In this document: in pieces, positions 34,545 to 47,348 of the stretch | Position numbering within the stretch: the first letter of the stretch is position 1 | Layout of the letters: every line of letters begins with the position of its first letter | NCBI GenBank assembly: GCA_963682175.1 | Contig: OY821789.1 | Coordinates: 4,402,001-4,466,000 of the forward strand | Direction of reading: 5' to 3' | Origin: Triglochin maritima | Taxonomy: Eukaryota > Streptophyta > Magnoliopsida > Alismatales > Juncaginaceae | DNA length: 64,000 nucleotides | Program-made: the position numbers and the translations under genes | The notes under the pieces: generated by a model | What the model was told of the DNA's origin: nothing | Database searches by the model: none | The model's input: the letters and a program-made list of their open reading frames with translations, nothing else

Positions 34545-37500
34545 TTAATATCCAGTCATAGATCTTCGTCTATCGCGGTCTCCCGCGTAGTCGGCATCAA
34601 CAAACTCCATTAATGAATACGAAGATCGACCGAATTTGAGAGATAGCTTAGTTGTACCTTTTAGATACCGGAGAATCCACTTCACAGCTGACCAATGCTC
34701 CTTTCCTAGATTCGACATATAGCGGCTCACCACACTGACCGCCTGAGCTATATCTGGACGAGTGCATATCATAGCATACATCAAACTGCCAACTGCACTA
34801 GTATAAGGCACACGTGACATGTATGCCTTGTCCTCCTCCTCATTGGGACACAAGTCTACCGAGAGCTTAAAATGCGCTACGAGAGGAATTCTTTCAGACT
34901 TGGCATTCTCCATGCCAAAACGATGCAAGACTTTCTCAATATATTGCTGTTGGGAGAGAAACAAACTCTTGCATGTACGATCGCGACGTATCTCCATACC
35001 TAGAATCCTCTTTGCTGATCCAAGATCTTTCATCTCAAACTCAGCCTTCAACAACTCCTTAAGCTCAGAAATTTTAGACTTGTCCTTAGCTGCTATCAAC
35101 ATATCATCTACATAGAGTAATAACAAAACGAGAGAGCCATCTGAAAATACCTTTCGGTAAACGCAGCAGTCATACTGGGACTTGCTGTACCCATGTCCAA
35201 CCATAAAAGAATTAAATCTTTTATACCATTGTCGAGGCGACTGCTTTAACCCATAAAGCGACTTCTTCAGCAAACAGAACTGATTCTCCTTACCCTCGAC
35301 CACAAAGCCCTCCGACTGGGACATGTAAATTTGCTCCTCTAATTCTCCATGTAAGAAAGCGGTTTTCACATCTAGTTGCTCTAACTCTAAATCATGTATT
35401 GCAACCAAACTCAACAAAACACGAATAGAAGTATGCTTCACAACGGGTGAGAAAATATCGCTATAATCCACACCCTCCACCTGACTAAAACCACGAGCAA
35501 CCAATCGAGCTTTGTACCTCACATCTGAAATACCCTCGATTTTCTTCTTGAAGACCCATTTGCAGCTAACAACCCTTTTTCCTTTTGGAAGTTCTACCAA
35601 CTTCCAAGTTTGGTTCTTATGAAGAGACTCCATCTCTTCATTCATTGCACCCACCCAAGCAGCTGAATCGGGTGCCGAAATTGCCTCTGAATACTTGCTC
35701 GGCTCACCAGAGGCTCCAATATCTTCAGCTGCACTAAGAGCATATGCAAGGACTGATTCGGCATATCTACGGGGTTTCTTGGTCAGCCGCCTCTCTCTGT
35801 CCCTTGCCAACAAATACTCTTCATCTTCCTCAGATTTCGAACTCTCTCCTTGTGTCACACCGGTATCCTCATCAGCAGTCACTACCGGTGGCTCCATCTG
35901 AGCTGTAGTCCCACTTGACACGGGAGTAGAAATAACAGTGTCTTTCCTGGAAGGTAACATAACAAGCTCATTAAAGACAACATTTCTTTCAACCATGAGC
36001 TTCTGAGATTCCTTGCACCACAGACGATAACCCTTCACACCCAAATCGTAGCCAAGGAATATACACTTCAACGACCGAGCATTCAACTTTCCTTGATCTA
36101 CATGTGCGTACGCTGGGCAACCGAAGACTCTCAACTTGGACAAATCTGAAGCTCCACCTGTCCAAACTTCTTCCGGTGTTCTCATATCCAAAACGGTGTG
36201 AGGCGAACGGTTCACTAAATAACAAGCGGTACACACTGCTTCTGCTCAAAAATCCTTAGTCAGGTCCGCATTCAGAAGCATACATCGAACTCTCTCCAAG
36301 AGAGTTCGATTCAGACGTTCCGCTACTCCGTTCTGTTGTGGTGTGTGACGTACGGTTCGGTGTCTCACGATTCCTTCATCCTTGCAGAAATCGTTAAATT
36401 CTGAGGAACAAAACTCCAAACCATTATCCGTCCTTAGAACCTTAATTTTCTTTCCTGTTTGATTCTCAATCATAACCTTCCAGTGCTGAAAATTCTGAAA
36501 CACATCGCTCTTCTGTTTCAGAATATAAACCCAAGTCTTCCTGGAGAAATCATCAATAAATGTGAGCATGTAGCGAGCTCCACCTTTTGATGGAACCTGA
36601 GAAGGTCCCCATAAATCAGAGTGGACATAATTTAAAGTAGCCTTGGTGGTGTGCTTAGCTGCTGAGAAGCTAACCCTCTTCTGCTTCCCAAAAACACAAA
36701 ATTCACAGAAGTCCAGACTGCCAATTTTCTGACTTCCAAACAAACCACGTTTGTTCAACACCGCCATGCCTTTCTCGCTCATGTGCCCCAACCTCATATG
36801 CCAAAGTTGGGCATTCTCCTCACCAGACAACGATGACGCTACAACTGTGTCACCCACAACAGTTTCTCCTTTAAGCATATAAAGCTTACCGGGCCCAAGC
36901 TTCTTCCCTTTCATCAGAATAAGTGATCCTTTGGTGATAGATATGCAGTCATCCTCACCACTGAATTTGTAGTCCTTTGCAGTCAGGCTACCTACTGAAA
37001 TCAGATTCTTGCTCGCCTTCGGAACATGTCGCACATCCGATAGAATCTTGACTAGGCCATCATGGGTCCTCAATCTGACAGAACCAATTCCTGCAACCTC
37101 GCACCTGTCACCATTGCCCATCACAACCATTCCACCTGACATTGTTTCATAAGATGAAAACCAGTGTTTATTCGGAGTTAAGTGGAATGTACTGCCCGTG
37201 TCAATCACCCAACCGTTGGAAGCTTCAGAAGAACCTGTAGCTGCCAACACAAAATCAGAATCGGACTCCGCGACATTCGAACCTGACTGATCACCGCTAC
37301 TAGAACCCCTTTGCTTCTCTCTGTTCTGTAGCTTAAAACATTCTGATATCTTGTGACCCTTCTTCTTGCAGTAATGACAAATAATATTTTTGTCCTTCGA
37401 CTTGGTCTTAGAGGTGTTCTTTGAGAAACTCCTCTCTTTCCCCTTACCACGAGCAACAAGTGTCTCACTTTTGCTCGAATCAGAACCATCAGACCTCTTC

Positions 37501-38054
37501 TCCATATCAGATTTGGAGGAGAGTGCGTTTTTGACATCCGCAAGAGAGATGTCGATCCTGCTGTACATCATCGTCTCCACGAAGTGATCATATGAAGAAC
37601 TCAACGAGCAAAGTAAAAGGATCGCCTGATCCTCATCAGAAAACCTTGCTTCAACCTTCTCCAAGTCCATGATGATTGCATTGAAATCATCCAAGTGTTG
37701 CTGAAGGGAGATACCCGACTTCATCTTGAATAGGAACAACTTCTTCTTCAAGATAATCCGGCTAGCAAGTGACTTCTTCATGTAGACCTCTTCTAATTTC
37801 TTCCACATACTTGCAACCGTCTTCTCCTTCAACACTTCTCTCAGAACTTCGTCGGACAATGACAACTTGATGGTTGACATCGTCTTTCGATCAAGCTTCT
37901 GCCTATCTTGATCAGACATTTCTTTTGGCAACTTATCCATGCCCTCAAGAACGTCCTCCACCTCTTGCTGCACCAGAATTGCGTGCATCTTGACTTGCCA
38001 CAAGCCGAAATTAACATCTCGGCTCAACTTCTCAATTTTCCAATTATTCGCCAT
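34545..38054 (-). pseudogene. Copia gag-pol polyprotein with one internal stop, truncated
   Basis: It starts MANNWKIEKL in a gag domain with the zinc knuckle CHYCKKKGHKISEC. The aspartic protease (VIDTGSTFHLT), the pre-integrase segment (WHMRLGHMSEKGM) and the integrase with HSDLWG, TDNGLEF and NGVAERLNRT follow. One TGA at 36246-36248 interrupts the frame within integrase where Trp is usual. Beyond it the same frame continues through the GYRLW segment, RT (LDVKTAFLHGELEE, LYGLKQSPRQW, LYVDDMLIA) and the start of RNase H (FVDADYAGD), ending at GY followed by TAA. It resembles the TNT1-like/Tork group. Only one stop besides the truncation implies a fairly recent insertion. Confidence 0.93.
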
Positions 38055-38103
38055 AAGTATTTGACAAAAGTTGAAGAAATAATCCCCAAATTCGAACCCA
38101 AAT

Positions 38104-38115
38104 GCTCTGATACCA
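38104..38115 (-). other. Primer-binding site of the Copia element
   Basis: The minus strand reads TGGTATCAGAGC, the initiator tRNA-Met primer site, two bases from the LTR end. Confidence 0.92.
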
Positions 38116-38117
38116 GT

Positions 38118-38980
38118 TGTTAGGAATTAAAACTAATCCCAAATACGCAGCGGAACAAAAACACGAATCCAATTGGCTAAACTTGAGAACAAAACGCAAA
38201 TCCAAGATTCAAACCACACAAACACGCAAGATTTAACGTGGAAACTCAATGCGGGAAAAACCACGGACGACACAACTCAAATCCACTATAGAGAAAAGTA
38301 TTACAAGAGATGCTTACAGGAGACGCGAACGAACCGATGAAGAACCCGGCTCAAAATCTCTCCTACCGAATCACAAGGATGCTCTCTCTCTCTTTTCTCT
38401 CAAGAACATAAAAGTGGACAATAGAATTGACTGATAATACAAAAGGGACGAAATTGCCTTTATATATGAGGCCAAAACAAGTATAAGTTGCACCAAAATC
38501 GGGTGGAGTAATGTGCAGAACGTGGGCAGAACTGGGTCCAAACGGTCGACCGATCGGGTGCATCGGTCGACCGATCAAATAACTGTATTCCAACGGTCGA
38601 CCGAAATTGGAGTCTCGTTCGACCGAAAAACGACAGTAACTTTTCTAGCTTGCGCGAGTGCATAATCGGTCGACCGTACACTTACGTTCCGGTCGACCGA
38701 AATTCAACAAGCACTTTTCTCCCAGCTCCTCGAACGTTTCCGGTCGACCGAATCCAAGGTTCCGGTCGACCGAAAAACAACAGTAACTTTTTGCCCAGCT
38801 CCAAATGTGTTCCCGGTCGACCGAATCCAAGATTCCGGTCGACCGAAAAACGACAGACACTTTTGCTGGGTAAACTAACACACATCCGGTCGACCGAATC
38901 ACTCCAACCGGTCGACCAATTGTCTGTTTTTCTGCACGTATACTTTAAACATTTATTCAAGTTAAACAACAACATCAACA
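38118..38980 (-). mobile_element. 5' LTR of the Copia element
   Basis: On the minus strand it ends CCTAACA next to the primer site. Its likely start is TGTTGATGTTGTTG at 38980, giving about 863 bp. The outer boundary is inferred from TG...CA ends only. The half toward 38980 (U3 side) carries the palindrome array. Confidence 0.75.
38545..38925. repeat. Six pairs of CGGTCGACCG palindromes in the Copia LTR
   Basis: Ten perfect CGGTCGACCG and two one-base variants form six pairs. Start-to-start spacing within pairs is 21, 22, 23, 22, 22 and 22 bp. Pairs are separated by longer blocks that partly repeat (ACGACAGTAACTTTT, CCCAGCTCC). Confidence 0.92.
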
Positions 38981-40960
38981 AATGCAAAAATCACAAAAAA
39001 CAACACAAGAGTTTTACATTTAACACGGAAAACTAACCTATAATTCTTTTTTCTTGAGTCATCGCAATATTTGAATGAAGAAACCATCGTAAAAGTGTCA
39101 ATGACTTTCCCAAATCACCAAAGATCCTTCAAAATCATTGCTCCTCTCTTACTCCCGGTTGAATTTTTGTTTTGGTTTATATTTTGGATTTCAAAAACGT
39201 TTTTTGTCTGCCAAGGGTAATTTGACATGAGTCATCACACTTATGTGTAATTTCCATACTAGTTTTTTTCATATCTGGATATTTTTGAGTCAGCATTTTA
39301 CAAAAATGACTATGTCCACTATTAAGTTACGTTTGGAGTCCAATTTAAGCTTATTTATCGCTTCTCTGTTATAAACGTGGTTGTAAGATGACCCAATGTA
39401 TCTTCACACCTGTGTCTTCTACGTTAAAATAATATACGAAATTTTCGCTTGTTTCGTATTAAATTACTGCCTTTGTTTTTATTCCTAATGTCAAAATCAT
39501 TCCCACGACAACGCCCACGACAACGTCGACAAGTCGAGAAGAATACACACTTCTCTTTTCTTTTCTTTTTTTCTTTCCAAATCCTTACAAACAAGTCCCC
39601 CGAATTGTTAAAGGAGTGGGTTGCTCAACCCAGGCCACTCACTCCTAAGGGCCTTTTCCGCCTGATATATGGTTAAGATTTGAACCCGCTAATCCCTAAT
39701 TTCAGTGTAATGGTTTGTTTGGGAATTTCAGTGTAATGGTTTGTTTGGGAATTTCAGTTGAATTCCCATGTGCAGGCTTAATTGCTTCATGAAAATTGTA
39801 TTATAAGGGGAAATTATATCATTTGAGTATTTGACTCTGAATTTTTGCGTGGTGGTTGCATGACTTGCCAAATTCCGAAATTGCCCTAAGAAAGGATTTA
39901 ATGAATATCTGGGATGTCCTCCAGTAATATTTGGTTCTTTCAACTATATCCTTAGATTAACCTTGAGTTAAATTCTGTTATAACATCGTTTGTATGCCAA
40001 TGGGAAATTGAATTTACCCACAATGTATTTCCAAGATATTTAATATGAATACAAAGACTTTGGTCTCTTCCCTTCTAAGAAGGATAAAAGTATGATCTTG
40101 ATATTCTAGAAAGATAAAAGTATAATCTTGATCTTCTCAATTAGTTTTTAGTTTTTTTGGGAACATTCTCTTTCAATCCTAGTTTCTAGAGATAAAGATA
40201 ACCGTAGTAGTCAATAATAGTAAAATGGTTCGGCATGAGTCTTAGTACTTTAACATAATCTTCACCGTCCTTTACTGTTGATAATTCATCTCAACCATTC
40301 ATATTTTCCTAGTCGTAATTTTTGTTGGTCCTTAACGTAGATCTAACCATTTATTAAATTCTTAGATCTTGAATAGATAGATCTAAACCATTAATCCCCC
40401 TATCATTTTCGATTGTTTTAATCTGAATATCGAAAGGTCGCATCCTCCCAATCTGGTTACCCAATTTCGAGCTACTCGAACGGGATATTATTAAAATAAA
40501 AATTAACTCCTACCTTTATTGTAAGAAATGGAAAAAATAATTTGTACATGTTAAAATTGAAAAATTTACAGGTTTTTTACAAGATCGGGTTCCAACGGAT
40601 CCAATTCTGATACTTGTAATCCCACCCGGATTAGGTTTAAGTACCCAAGTTGGAAATCAACCAGGATCCAAATCAATTTTGAGTAACCAAATAGAATATA
40701 GATCTGATTTGGTTCTCTCACCTAAACCAATCGGCTGTGATTTCTATCGTCAACCAATTTCACTACCCCAGGAACAATAATGTAACAAAAAACTTATTTG
40801 ACATTATTTCAAGGGTAATTAAAGAAATCAACCCAAAAATTCCTTACATCCAAATTCCACGGAAGAAAGCAAATTATATCGATTCCCCGAAATTCCGGCA
40901 CACGACGCGTGGCGCGAATCTTAATGCCCCGTTATTCCTCGCGATTTAATTGGAAGAAGA
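38981..40960. other. No gene seen; small tandem repeat
   Basis: AT-rich spacer. At about 39700-39765 AATTTCAGTGTAATGG plus TTTGTTTGGG is repeated two and a half times. The last 200 bp become GC-richer and probably hold the promoter of the downstream esterase gene. Confidence 0.4.
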
Positions 40961-42250
40961 AGCGGCACTTTTTTTCGCGATGAAGTGCGTCGTCTTCTCA
41001 CTGTTATTCTGTTCCGATCCTCTTCCTTCCACTTCTTCTTCCTTCGCACGCCATCACTTCGATCGAGGACCGAGGAAAGGTCGTCGTCACATCTTAGCCT
41101 CGCATCTGTCGTCCTAGTCTTCGTCTTCCAAAGGTTCGTGTTTTTTTTTGAATTGTGGTTTTATCGATGTTTGTGGCGTTTTCAGTTTTGGGTTCGGCGA
41201 AAGATTTGATTTTGATGGGGTTTGTCTGTCGAATTTGAGTTGGTCGTTGTTAGCTGGAGAAGAATAGTGGTTTCGACGGCGAAAGTTTTGGTTTTGATTT
41301 GGTGAAGGTTGTTTGGAACCGAGTTAGTTTCTGTTCACGTGAGAGGATCAGTGTTTTTGACAATGAATTTTTTTTCGTTTATCATTATTTTATATATTTT
41401 GACATGGCATTTGATGGTAGGAATAGAATTTCTCTGCTGCTTGTAGATTGTGGGTAATCTTTATTAGTTTCTCAGCATTATTAGGTTTTAGGAAATCCCT
41501 TCTAAGGGGAAATTGTTGAGGTGATAATTTTTTTTTGTTTGTCATTCAAAATTTTACCGCCTTAATCAGTTAAATCATTTCCTTCCTATTATCCTTATTC
41601 GAAAGGCACCAAATAATGTCTGTGCTTTATTTCTTCATGGGTCCGTGGGGAAAGTTCAAGTTGATTAGAAGTTTGAGGAGGAGATATAAACAATTGATGT
41701 GCTTCCTACGGACAGGATAGTTGATACTTGATATTGTTGTCTAAGGAGCTTGTCAAGTTGCAGGCATTCAAACATGGGGTCTCTAATATTATAACTTATC
41801 TTTGTGTGTCCCCCTCTTTTTGACTTGTAATTATTGAAGTTCCCTGTGATATAGTTCCTTGGTTTGAAAAGCTTCTTTTATTTCGAATAGAGCTTTTGTG
41901 AATAAGGTTTGGTCTTTCTTTCCTTTTCCATTTTCATTTTCATTGTATTGTCTCTTTGAATTGTCTATTCGGAGACATCTGATGGAATTGGAATGATATA
42001 GAGTGTCTCTTTGATGTCTTAAGTTATGGGTGTTGTAAAATGTTGCTTCGGGTTATCACAATTTTGTTTTAGATAACCCAGTTGTTAGTTCTCAAACCCC
42101 TTCTGATCAACTTCCTAGTATGTCATTTTGATAATTCTTCGCCAACCATTCATGGTTCTGTGGAAAAAAATTCTGATTGGTTTCCCTAATGGAAATTCCA
42201 TCATATCATGGACAGCCTTGAACTTTGGGAGGGATTGCAGCTCTCAGTTT

Positions 42251-44926
42251 ATGACAATGAGCACTGCTCTGGACAGTAGTGCTATCATAGTAAGCACATC
42301 TAAACATGAACCTGAGCATCTCCTTGTCCTTGTGCACGGCATCTTGGCCAGGTAATTTTATTCTGTAAAGCACTGCAAATAGTTATGGCATCTCACAATT
42401 TCAGTTAAATGGATCTGTGGAAGTAGAATTCAGTATCCAGGAAAAGGTTCAGTTTCAGTAAAGAAGTTTAATGTCAAAACAAATTTGAAAAGGTTATACT
42501 CTAATTGGCGTGACTCAATTTTTTTTGCAATGCAGCCCTAGTGACTGGATTTATGCTGAAGCAGAACTGAAAAAGCAGCTTGGGAGTAAATTCTTAATTT
42601 ATCGTACGTTACAACTAAAGGTTTTTGAAATTTCTTATCATCAACTTGTTGTTGTGTTTAAGAGTAATTTGATTGCTAAAACTATGATGTTAGGACTGAC
42701 ACTAATTTTTCGCACCATCCATTCTCGTGCAGTAAGCTCGTCAAACACTTTCACTAAGACCTTCAATGGGATTGATGGAGCTGGGAAGCGGCTAGCAGAT
42801 GAAGTAAGTTTCACCTGTTCTCTTGACTTCCTTCATGCAAATGTAAGCAGTCGTTATTCTGATATATTGCCGTGTCATCTGAATATTGTAGCTTACTTTT
42901 TGAATCAGGTGATGCAAGTAGTTAAGCAGACAAAGACTTTGAAAAAGATTTCCTTCCTTGCTCATTCTTTGGGCGGAATGTTCGCAAGATATGCTATTGG
43001 TGTACTTTATTCACCAAGTGCTGAGGATAAAGATAATGAAAATCATACATGTTTGTCTAAATTAGGCACAATTGCTGGATTGGAGCCCATAAATTTTATA
43101 ACCTTGGCAACTCCACATTTAGGAGTGAGAGGAAGAAAACAGGTACGTGAGGTGTGGCGATTGCCCATTTATTTTCTGTCACTTTTTCTGCACTTAAAGA
43201 ATCTTTCTTTGCTTGTTTCGTTTTTGTTTTGATCTCGTCTGTGGGGAAATTCAGCTTTTTTACTTCGCTTTATATGAGTATTTCTAGCTTCTAACTAATA
43301 AAAAGATAGTAATTGTATATGCATAATACTTGAACTGTGGTTTTTGGCAAGGACGTCACCAACTAGAATACTTGCTTTTAAACTTTATTTTTGGTTCTGC
43401 ATTATGAGGTGCTTTTCGCTGATTAAGCTACGAAATTCCAATAGAAAATTGAGCTGCTTCTCGTTTTTTTTGGCATTGTGAGCTTATCATTAACCTCTTC
43501 TGGCGTTTATGTTGTATATTTTTTTTTTCAATTTTCCTTCAGCTCCCATTTCTTCTAGGAGTTGCAGTGCTTGAAAAACTTGCTGCACCCATAGCTCCAT
43601 TCATAACTGGCAGAACTGGACGGCAGCTCTTTCTTACAGATGGTAAACCCAGCAGACCACCTCTTCTTCTAAGAATGGCCTCCGATTGTGCAGAATACAG
43701 ATTTATGTAAGTTATTTACATTCTTGGCAAAGTTTATGATTTGTCGTTCTGTAGTTCTTACATGTGTTTTTATCGTGTTACAGATCTGCACTTGGTGCAT
43801 TCAAATGCCGCACAGCTTATGCCAATGTTTCATTTGATCGTATCCTAGTTTTTTATTTCAATATGATTGGCTGAACTTTATTCATGTTATGTATTTATGA
43901 TTTTAATCATAATTCCTTAGCATCATCCAGATATGGTTGGTTGGCGAACATCTTCGATAAGAAGGGAACCCGAGCTTGTAAAGGTACGACATGTTAAAAG
44001 TATACTTTACCATTGCACATGAGGATATATGCTTACTGTGGTGTGTTATATGCATACTGTGCTGAGTTGGCATTCTTTTTAATTTCCTTTGTTCGTGTGC
44101 TGCGTCCTAGTTTTGCTGCCTTGTTGGTTTCTGAATTTCATTTCTGAAGCCTAGATGCACGTAATTTACGGTGAAGCAATGCTCTTAACTGTTATAATTT
44201 GCTCAAATCATGTTTACAGCTTCTAGGCATGCACTCTGAGTGGAGTGTTGGTGTAAAAAGTTTAGATCTCTTGGTTCCTTTGAACAGAAAAGAATTTTGG
44301 AATATATTTTCTCATGTCAATTTTCAACTCCTAGAGGCTGGATATCAAGATACTACTTTTAAGTGTATTTATTACCCATAATAAAAAAATTGCAGTCTCC
44401 ACGTTGATCTTTGGAGGGCTATAAACATGTTGTGGATGTAGAATACTGTCCTCCAGTGCCCGCAGGTGGCCCTCATTTTCCTCGGAAAGCAGCAACTGCA
44501 AAAGAGGCTGCTCAAGTCGCGCCAAGTCAGAGAAACACGGAAGAGTATCACAATATCATGGAAGGCAAGCAATGATGGCTAACAAGCATCAAATCTATAC
44601 CTGTCTAATGTGTTGCTCATATTCTTAATATTGTTTGAGATTTGCAACAGAGGAAATGATACATGGCTTGCAGAGAGTGGGATGGAAGAAAGTTGATGTC
44701 AGTTTCCATTCGTCTTTCTGGCCCTTCTTCGCTCACAACAACATTCACGTACTACACGGAACAACTTCTAAATGTGTCTCTCTTGTTTGATGCCTTTGTG
44801 TAACTCTAGTCTTCATTGCAGGTGAAAAGACAGTGCATACACAATGCTGGTGCCGGAGTCATTGCCCATGTGGTCGACAACTTAAAGCAACAGGAACCAC
44901 ATTGTTTTCTTACTTCAAATCTGTAG
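42251..44926 (+). CDS. DUF676-type serine esterase/lipase with an in-frame stop in exon 8
   Basis: Alpha/beta-hydrolase of the plant putative serine esterase family related to yeast Rog1; substrates are probably lipid esters. Exons: 42251-42351, 42536-42603, 42733-42803, 42909-43142, 43543-43706, 43784-43839, 43931-43983, 44396 or 44417-44564, 44651-44748, 44822-44926. HLLVLVHGI is the oxyanion-side strand and FLAHSLGG holds the nucleophile Ser100; ATPHLGVRG and the C-terminal FFAHNNIH and HNAGAGVIAH are family landmarks. Using the acceptor at 44395, exon 8 meets TGA at 44405-44407 and the protein ends after 252 residues. Using the AG at 44415-44416 removes 21 nt including the stop, keeps frame and gives 365 residues. 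Intron 8 has a GC donor (44565). Start chosen as the first ATG in the exon following an acceptor at about 42238; a leader exon near 41000-41135 is likely. Confidence 0.85.
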
Positions 44927-45837
44927 CAAGGCAAGGAAATAGGAGTAGATGTTCAGTGTTTCAATCTTAGCTCGAAATTTTGAGCTCAATCGAGATTGAC
45001 TCCAGACATAGAGCTCCAAAACAGTCAAGGAAGGTCATGAGCAGAGATCAAGGCTCCTTAGGATTATCAAGTTAACTTGACTGCCTCGATAAGAGTTTCA
45101 TTATATTAAGTAGTTAGATATCTATATGTACAAGTGTATATATGTTTTGGTATCATATTGAAGTATGATAGCATCTGATTTGTAACTTTTCGGAATATGT
45201 ACATAGAGAATGCAAGATTTTGATATTAACCTTTTTAACTACGAGTACATAATCTTGTCTGCAATGTAAGTAAATCATTTACGATGAATACTTACTGAAA
45301 AAACACTGATTGAGCGTCGTTATGCATTTTATGAAATCTCTTTACATTCGGACTCGACCACAGTTTGAATTTTATCGTATTTACTAGCTTGATGAGTCTA
45401 CCTTGAATTTCCTTAAGCTATAGTCCTGACTCGGTGGCACTAACACAACGTGAATTGAAGTCTGCCATCATTTATGTATCATCATAATTTGATCAGCGAA
45501 TTGCTTGAGCAACGGACTTAGCAGGGTTTTCCAGATATTTCTATTGATACAATAAGCATATGGGTGTACCCATTTGTATGTGTATCAGATGTGATCGATT
45601 ATATTGATTTTCCAAAACTATTTATGTGTGATATTGGAGAATGGAGTTTATCAGTGGATGCACTTCAGTTTTCATTCATTTCGTCAACAATTCGATGTGC
45701 CTGATCAGGAGAGCAGCACTGATCAGGGCTGTTTTAACAATTTCGAACTTCATGAAATAGATCTCCAAGAGAACTGAAATCCAAGGTCTTTCGATTAGTA
45801 TTATCATAAGCAGGGTTAGTAAAAAAGCAAATCAGAA
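44927..45837. other. Esterase 3' region and spacer
   Basis: Presumed 3' untranslated sequence, then AT-rich spacer up to the tRNA gene. No further gene seen. Confidence 0.4.
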
Positions 45838-45910
45838 TCCGTTGTAGTCTAGTTGGTTAGGATACTCGGCTCTCACCCGAGAGACCCGGGTTCGAGTCCC
45901 GGCAACGGAA
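45838..45910 (+). tRNA. tRNA-Glu (anticodon CUC)
   Basis: A full 73-nt cloverleaf. The acceptor stem TCCGTTG pairs with CAACGGA and the discriminator is A. The A box is TAGTCTAGTTGG, the anticodon loop in CTCGGCTCTCACCCGAG has CTC at its centre, and the B box is GGTTCGAGTCC. A T-rich tract (TTGTTTT) follows as the RNA polymerase III terminator. No intron and no mismatch in the stems that I can see. Confidence 0.97.
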
Positions 45911-47348
45911 TTGTTTTAATCCAATAATTAAAAAAAATGCTGAAACATATTTTTCCCGAAATATAGGTAAACCAAGAACGAACACATCTATTGATTCTTG
46001 CGTTGTCTGACTTTATCCAATGATTGCTTCACAAGATGTAAACGCCACAAGTTTTTGGCCTAACTCTTTCTTTTCTCCAGCGTTGTGTCTACGCTACTAA
46101 TCTTTTCTTTCTCTTATTATTCCTCCAAAACCAACTTCCCACGACAACCCGACCCACGTTGTTCGATCCCCACTAACTCCCATTATTCCACCTAAGCCGA
46201 CAAGATTTTCGTTTCATTAGCGAGCTTCGTCTTGTTTTTGAAATCGAAGTGAGCTTGGTTTCGTTGGATGAATCCTACAAACCTACGTATCTATAGGTTA
46301 TTTGAATATATTTTTGTATGCAAATGTTTTGATTTTTGTATAATATTAGGTGCATTCATGTTGGTTCTATATTTGCTGTGTTTTGTTTTTTTGGGGAATT
46401 TCAGAAACTCAGCTACATGATCAATATAAATTAAATCAATGGTTTCACTAAGAAAGCCATGCTAAATGTAACGTTGGAATCTGCATCGAGTTTGAGTATG
46501 ATTCGTCGCCCACGAGTCAAATGTCTCATAACACTCGTTTATTTGCCACAAAACTTAAGTTGATTGTATGTTGTGGTAATAGACTCGTATCATTATATCA
46601 CACATTACTAATTTCTTATTAACTCAAATGAGATTAAACTTCAAGGTGTTACAACCAACCACGCTGAAACACACGATGTCATCGTCAGGGTCAAACACAT
46701 AAATCGATCGACCAAGCGTTGCAATATTTTAGAGGCAACTCTCACCTTTTTGTTGTATCACTTAGTTGTCACAATTTCGTTTTGTCAATGTTTTGATGTT
46801 ATTTGTAACAACTCGTCTTCGAACCCGCACGAAGCCCGAGTCTGGTCTGTAACCCATAAATCAACTGCCCAACAACACTCACCTATTGGCTATTGCCACA
46901 TATTTTAAGTTGGTTGCATGTTGTGGTCGTATACTCGTATCATTGTCTCACACTATTACTTTTCTTATTAGCCCATGTGAAATTAAACTTGTGTTACACT
47001 AACATCGCCTACTATATGTCTTAAGTGGTAGATGTAATATAAAAACAATATTAAAACTTTGTATATGGTATCCATTTCGTATATATCTAAAACCATAGGT
47101 GTGAAACTTGACTACGAACTCTAGAAGTTTAACATTCACCAAAATAAAAAACGTACATACGTGGGAACGTATTGCTAAATTTCACAACAGGATACCAACT
47201 TAATTAAACGAACCAATGCAGCTCATAATATCAAAATGGAGTGTATTTCAAGTACATAAACTTAAAAAACCTAATATTTAAAAGTTACCAATATCAAAAT
47301 ATCCCAAAAAAGTCCTAATTAATTATACGAAAGAGTTGTTACTAATTA
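45911..47348. other. No gene seen; contains a direct duplication
   Basis: AT-rich. Apart from the repeat pair at 46520-46990, nothing is recognisable. Confidence 0.4.
46520..46990 (+). repeat. Two diverged direct copies ~345 bp apart
   Basis: 46520-46640 and 46865-46990 share AACACTC, ATTTGCCACA-type, TTAAGTTGxTTGxATGTTGTGG, ACTCGTATCATT and GAxATTAAACTT in order. They are diverged copies of one unknown repeat. Confidence 0.65.

Larger units (their letters stand above)
34545..38117 (-). mobile_element. Internal region of a Copia LTR retrotransposon, 3'-truncated
   Basis: Coding region and primer-binding site directly follow the LTR at 38118-38980. The region ends abruptly within RNase H at 34545, so the polypurine tract and 3' LTR are missing. 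Domain order gag-protease-integrase-RT-RNase H is the Copia order. Confidence 0.93.

Noticed and set aside
38545..38925. CRISPR-like array
   Set aside because: Repeats are only 10 bp, spacing alternates between short and long, and the DNA is a plant LTR. There are no cas genes.
38460..39036. Frames with repeated VDR, GRP and RST words in the Copia LTR
   Set aside because: These are readings of CGGTCGACCG palindromes in three frames, within an LTR.
40981..41120. ATG frame MKCVVFSLL as the start of the esterase
   Set aside because: It ends in a stop before any join to the conserved domain. It is better explained as 5' leader or a short upstream frame.
44217..44290. Possible extra esterase exon after CAG at 44219
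   Set aside because: The neighbouring exons join in frame without it, it resembles no family sequence, and it reads TAG early.
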